Shown here: piece after piece, positions 36,101 through 37,725 of the stretch | How the letters are laid out: each line of letters starts with the position of its first letter | Numbering within the stretch: the first letter of the stretch is position 1 | From: UBA5359 sp002410925 [NCBI: bacterium UBP13_UBA5359] | GTDB taxonomy: Bacteria > UBP13 > UBA5359 | DNA length: 37,725 nucleotides | Direction of reading: 5' to 3' | Assembly (NCBI GenBank): GCA_002410925.1 | Contig: DHPR01000031.1 | Location: forward strand, 1 to 37,725 | Program-made: the position numbers and the translations under genes | Notes under the pieces: model-generated | What the model was told of the DNA's origin: nothing | The model's database searches: none | Seen by the model: the letters and a program-made list of their open reading frames with translations, nothing else

Positions 36101-36219
36101 CCGTTAAAAAGTCTAAAAAGGTGTTTGATGGAATTACCGATGAAAGCCAAAGCTTCGAAAAGAATACGTTCAACTTTAAAATCCCTCCCCGGGATTACAA
36201 GATAATAATAATACAGTAA
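33136..36219 (+). CDS. Large secreted protein, putative glycoside hydrolase, paralogue of 28182
   Basis: A 1027-residue protein, with CGGAGG ten bases before the ATG. A hydrophobic N-terminal segment (FLWQFCGLFLFAGFAMAGEL) serves as signal peptide or anchor. Residues about 40-350 form two beta-rich domains, including a galactose-binding-like stretch (ISFNYKTSNALEKKLLLMVY, TEWAVIDNITLSKV). From about 370 the sequence parallels the 28182 product: NGPITLSCLSNGIDLFSELQ, MTIVPRKAVLIDNLRLEIPL, then a barrel with SFVCPVSRWADYMIWSMKKH, GADGISIFDGGTGPC and YYLESAEWKNKLFQDQ. The C-terminus has VEFLPYWKNERY. D and E residues after strands fit a hydrolase, but the catalytic pair is not established. It is 58 bp behind the sugar-binding lipoprotein. 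Confidence 0.62.
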   Translation: MRFSKEMKIFKRLARNLFLWQFCGLFLFAGFAMAGELSSLKPGIIKREALIREESIAVQIDVNNIAGVNKDMRAIINIKPEHVDQNDDIALATASIDTFPAGKGKAKLSIKGLIPAKYRLNVIVYEGKKIAFNHDEYFDISKADGAKDANVRVKAVFGSIEEAFATAQGNLVSITFEENEKIDAALEILDKKNVSFKEGYKSRQGIGITSSGEKAQLAFRIRPLSVVNGEKIDISFNYKTSNALEKKLLLMVYYYNKDNKQLRVSYIKVPQSSDWTFFSCSQDVRTGEAYMAVVFRFDGAPTTEWAVIDNITLSKVRERKRDAAAVEAFLKTADLEWLKKPVGLEALSDDTVLPPFTSVAVQGNTVEVWNRKYGFNTIGLPSEVVTANASILNGPITLSCLSNGIDLFSELQHNRKPIISKRTKGKVEFTRKANLKDIGVSFKSSIEYDGFVCYTMTIVPRKAVLIDNLRLEIPLKEEYARYLYAGGEPTIRTTDGPKILDRALMKALDGEGVLWQSPFKPWIWLGDDERGFEWFCNSEQGWYPQDYSSRQRAQQVVKKGKTVSISISLISAQKELKKPVTYTFGFIATPVRPEPKGWRAWKFKIKNYWDYVSGSEKANIFNYWPAPPWSEIIHSPEIPDKEKYRLIAEEDHRKGHTVLPYISPILFGYGIRSNKEELAHNPVYDPFSEEWALHNPNPSLLTTRRGKTDHIASFVCPVSRWADYMIWSMKKHAQCGADGISIFDGGTGPCRNTLHGCGYSDDAGEVNSTYTGLAVRNMCKRLLYMFNQERGSIKSITGLGIDHTHYGNGDVAFKGAFFDGGLKGEELNSGYYLESAEWKNKLFQDQYYYANMLPLEIFRIGWGHQWGWVPIFFPQLTKSPGIDKEWASSPEGTKDFMVLALLHDCRVLPHWCHVKTVFDVWNAEDKFGLGDDDVEFLPYWKNERYVKSSSDSVKVSLYRKKEAIMAIIGNVAKTPEEVQVKLNLAEIGAVKKSKKVFDGITDESQSFEKNTFNFKIPPRDYKIIIIQ

Positions 36220-36232
36220 AGATGTAAATAAT

Positions 36233-36354
36233 GCGGATAACGGCATGGAGATCCTTTATCTCGGCGCCATGTCAGCCGGCGTAAATATATTTCTGATGCA
36301 TTTAAAACCGGCAGTGCCGCCGCTAACTTCGAGAGCGGTCTGGACTGGGAGTAA
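36233..36354 (+). pseudogene. Remnant of the 3' end of a second pseudopilin gene
   Basis: The sequence from GATAACGGCATGGAGATCC (about 36236) to the TAA at 36352-36354 aligns without large gaps to the last 120 bp of the pseudopilin gene (about 28045-28168). Long identical blocks include ATCCTTTATCTCG, GTAAATATAT and CTGATGCATTTAAAACCGG. The 5' portion and start are missing, and the DG of the C-terminal motif has become GA (CTCGACGGTCAC to CTCGGCGCCATG). It sits in the 301-bp gap between the second hydrolase-like gene and the next jelly-roll gene. The rest of that gap shows hairpins GGCATAG/CTATGCC and GGCCG/CGGCC near 36375-36455. Confidence 0.85.
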
Positions 36355-36520
36355 ATGTGAAGCAATATAGCCGGGGCATAGAGTAGCGGTGCTCGCAAAA
36401 GTAAGTTGTTGTAAACAAAGGGGCCGTTGTGAAAAAGCGGCCGCAGCCCTATGCCGAGCATGATATTTGCAAAAAGTATCCGATAGTAATGTCTAAATCT
36501 TTAGCAATCAGGAGGTTGTT

Positions 36521-37378
36521 ATGAAAAGAATGATATGTATCTCTTTGATGACGCTGGTAATGTTTTCGTTAAGTACGGCTGCCTTTGGCGGACAAAACCT
36601 ATTTAAGGCTGGTGATGCGGAAGCTCCTGATGCAGCATCTGCCTGGGATAAACCGGTGAGCATTTGCACCACTGATAAAAAGGCGGGTAAGGCCTCATTT
36701 GAGACTTCCGAGGTTCCGATAATTTTGATAAGCAAGGAGCTGATACCGGTTGATTCTTCAAAAAAATATGAACTCTCAGCTTTCTTAAAATCAGCCTCAG
36801 GTTCAGCTGATGATCCGAGTGTTTGCTCGCTGGGCCTGGCTATGTTCGATGTTAACAAGAGAAGCATCATAAAATCCAATGCCGTCATAGTACCGGATAC
36901 GGAAACCGTTCTTGTTGAAGCGGCGGTAAAGGGCGAAACGACGATTGCAATAGCTGATGGTTCTAAATGGGAGAAGAGAAGGAGTATTCCTACGGCTGTG
37001 GCTTTTAATGCTAAGCCGGAATTGGCAGATCTTCCCAACTATGAATATAGCAGCAGCATCTCTGTCTTTACAAAAAATGATAACGGTAGCTATAAATTAA
37101 AGTTAAGCAAGCCTTTGGCCAAGGGCTATCCCGCAGGCACCAAAGTGCGCCAACATCATAGCGGCTTTCTTCAGCCGGTGGTTGCCGTAGTCAGGATACC
37201 TGCTGAATGGACAGAATATAAAATGTATTTCGAGGGCGTGAGCACCTCCGAGGAGGACAGGGATAAGTTCTGGCAAGGCACGAAATATGTCAAGATCTTT
37301 ATAATAGCCAACATGTGGGGAAGGAAAGGGCCTAGATTGCTCTTTGATAATATAGAATTTAAAGAGATTGAAAAATAA
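36521..37378 (+). CDS. Secreted protein of unknown function, possible carbohydrate-binding module
   Basis: A 285-residue protein with AGGAGG six bases before the ATG and a clear signal peptide (MKRMICISLMTLVMFSLSTA, then AFGGQ). The mature part looks like a single beta-sandwich of the galactose-binding-like type, with an inserted segment at about 130-200. It has ISKELIPVDSSKKYELSAFL, VCSLGLAMFDVNKRSI, then after the insert VVAVVRIPAEWTEYKMYFEG and LLFDNIEFKEIE, the usual closing strands of CBM-like domains. No catalytic motif is seen. It resembles the C-terminal half of the 30474 product in pattern, not in clear identity. It stands where a third pseudopilin-hydrolase-CBM unit member would be expected. 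Ligand unknown. Confidence 0.55.
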   Translation: MKRMICISLMTLVMFSLSTAAFGGQNLFKAGDAEAPDAASAWDKPVSICTTDKKAGKASFETSEVPIILISKELIPVDSSKKYELSAFLKSASGSADDPSVCSLGLAMFDVNKRSIIKSNAVIVPDTETVLVEAAVKGETTIAIADGSKWEKRRSIPTAVAFNAKPELADLPNYEYSSSISVFTKNDNGSYKLKLSKPLAKGYPAGTKVRQHHSGFLQPVVAVVRIPAEWTEYKMYFEGVSTSEEDRDKFWQGTKYVKIFIIANMWGRKGPRLLFDNIEFKEIEK

Positions 37379-37412
37379 AGAGCTCATAGAGAGTTCACAG
37401 GGTGAGAGTATA

Positions 37413-37436
37413 TTTGAATATATTTTTGAATATATT
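37413..37436 (+). repeat. Tandem 12-bp repeat TTTGAATATATT
   Basis: Two perfect, adjacent copies of TTTGAATATATT (37413-37424 and 37425-37436) in an AT-rich intergenic stretch. The AATATATT core is self-complementary. The surrounding 275-bp gap otherwise shows three TATAAT boxes (37571, 37580, 37600) and no gene. Confidence 0.6.
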
Positions 37437-37570
37437 AAAGATTTAACGACGGAAGAGCTTTACAGCGCAGTACCGAGGGCTTAAATATGTAGCAATGAAA
37501 GGCAAAAAACGGCAAAGCGTGACGATGAGCTATGAATATGGGGACAAAGCGCAGGTACCCGTGACGAGGT

Positions 37571-37605
37571 TATAATTACTATAATCTGCCGGGAAGCAGT
37601 ATAAT
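37571..37605 (+). promoter_or_regulatory. Clustered -10 boxes upstream of the oxidoreductase gene
   Basis: TATAAT occurs at 37571-37576, 37580-37585 and 37600-37605. No consensus -35 is paired with any of them, but a promoter for the following gene is likely here. Confidence 0.35.
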
Positions 37606-37653
37606 GACGCCGTGTCTAAGATAGCTTTACAAGAAGGGGGCAGGAGGTTAATC

Positions 37654-37725
37654 ATGTTGATTAAAGTAGGAATTATAGGTTGTGGGGGCATAGCACGTCG
37701 CCATGTGACCGGTTATACCGATAGC
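37654..37725 (+). CDS. Gfo/Idh/MocA-family oxidoreductase, N-terminal fragment
   Basis: The gene starts at ATG 37654, with AGGAGG six to seven bases upstream, and runs off the window after 24 codons. The visible part, MLIKVGIIGCGGIARRHV, is the Rossmann-fold nucleotide loop (GIIGCGGIA) of NAD(P)-dependent sugar oxidoreductases such as Gfo/Idh/MocA. Such enzymes oxidise sugars or inositol-like compounds and fit the surrounding carbohydrate locus. Substrate cannot be judged from the fragment. Confidence 0.85.
   Translation, partial: MLIKVGIIGCGGIARRHVTGYTDS

Overview
Organism and overall character. The window is bacterial chromosome of moderate GC. The best taxonomic clue is the prepilin-like protein at 27542, whose N-terminus ends in the segment [14 protein letters not shown]. 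That form (LFPVF followed by AR/K-rich residues) is typical of Armatimonadota rather than Lentisphaerota or Planctomycetota. A porin-like beta-barrel ending in Phe (14372), lipoproteins with clean lipoboxes and an FtsB/DivIC-YabR type arrangement fit a diderm saccharolytic heterotroph. The phylum assignment is an inference.

Layout. (1) 1-2141: a secreted protein gene with Ig-like repeats, split by an IS3-family element (about 323-1751) and decayed on the right side. The IS tail carries a nested palindrome of about 130 nt. (2) 2249-6024: uronate isomerase-like protein and a GH78 alpha-L-rhamnosidase, suggesting use of a rhamnose/uronic acid polysaccharide. (3) 6218-8348: isocitrate dehydrogenase converging with a uroporphyrinogen-decarboxylase-like protein. 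(4) 8349-8957: a 600-nt intergenic region full of hairpins and ending in a terminator-like structure, a candidate structured RNA upstream of ppdK. (5) 8958-11618: ppdK. (6) 13967-11702 (minus): ECF sigma factor, membrane anti-sigma factor with TPRs, and a secreted helical protein; divergent to a large beta-barrel protein (14372-16588). (7) 16820-18088: an orphan sugar-binding lipoprotein, bounded by terminators. (8) 18370-25947: eno, pyk, a divIC/ftsB-like gene, an S1-domain gene, folP and a CHASE2-GAF-HD-GYP protein. With ppdK this groups the enzymes that interconvert 2-phosphoglycerate, PEP and pyruvate within 13 kb. (9) 26112-37725: a carbohydrate locus led by an AraR-like regulator (GntR DNA-binding domain plus LacI-type sensor). 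It contains a pseudopilin, two large paralogous secreted proteins resembling the DUF6067/GH123-like group, two secreted jelly-roll-like proteins, a sugar-binding lipoprotein without permeases, a pseudopilin remnant, and the start of a Gfo/Idh/MocA oxidoreductase.

Most interesting points. The regulator gene and the pseudopilin gene have near-identical promoters (TTGACR, 17-nt spacer, TATAAR), each followed after exactly 9 nt by the same operator-like sequence (TTRGTTAACTAAG...). A third copy of the site lies between the genes. This is good sequence evidence for an autoregulated sugar regulon whose first structural gene is a pseudopilin. A decayed second copy of that pseudopilin's 3' end sits beside the second large hydrolase-like gene, so the unit has been duplicated and rearranged. 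The pairing of pseudopilin, unclassified hydrolase and jelly-roll protein is the strongest candidate here for an undescribed polysaccharide-handling system.
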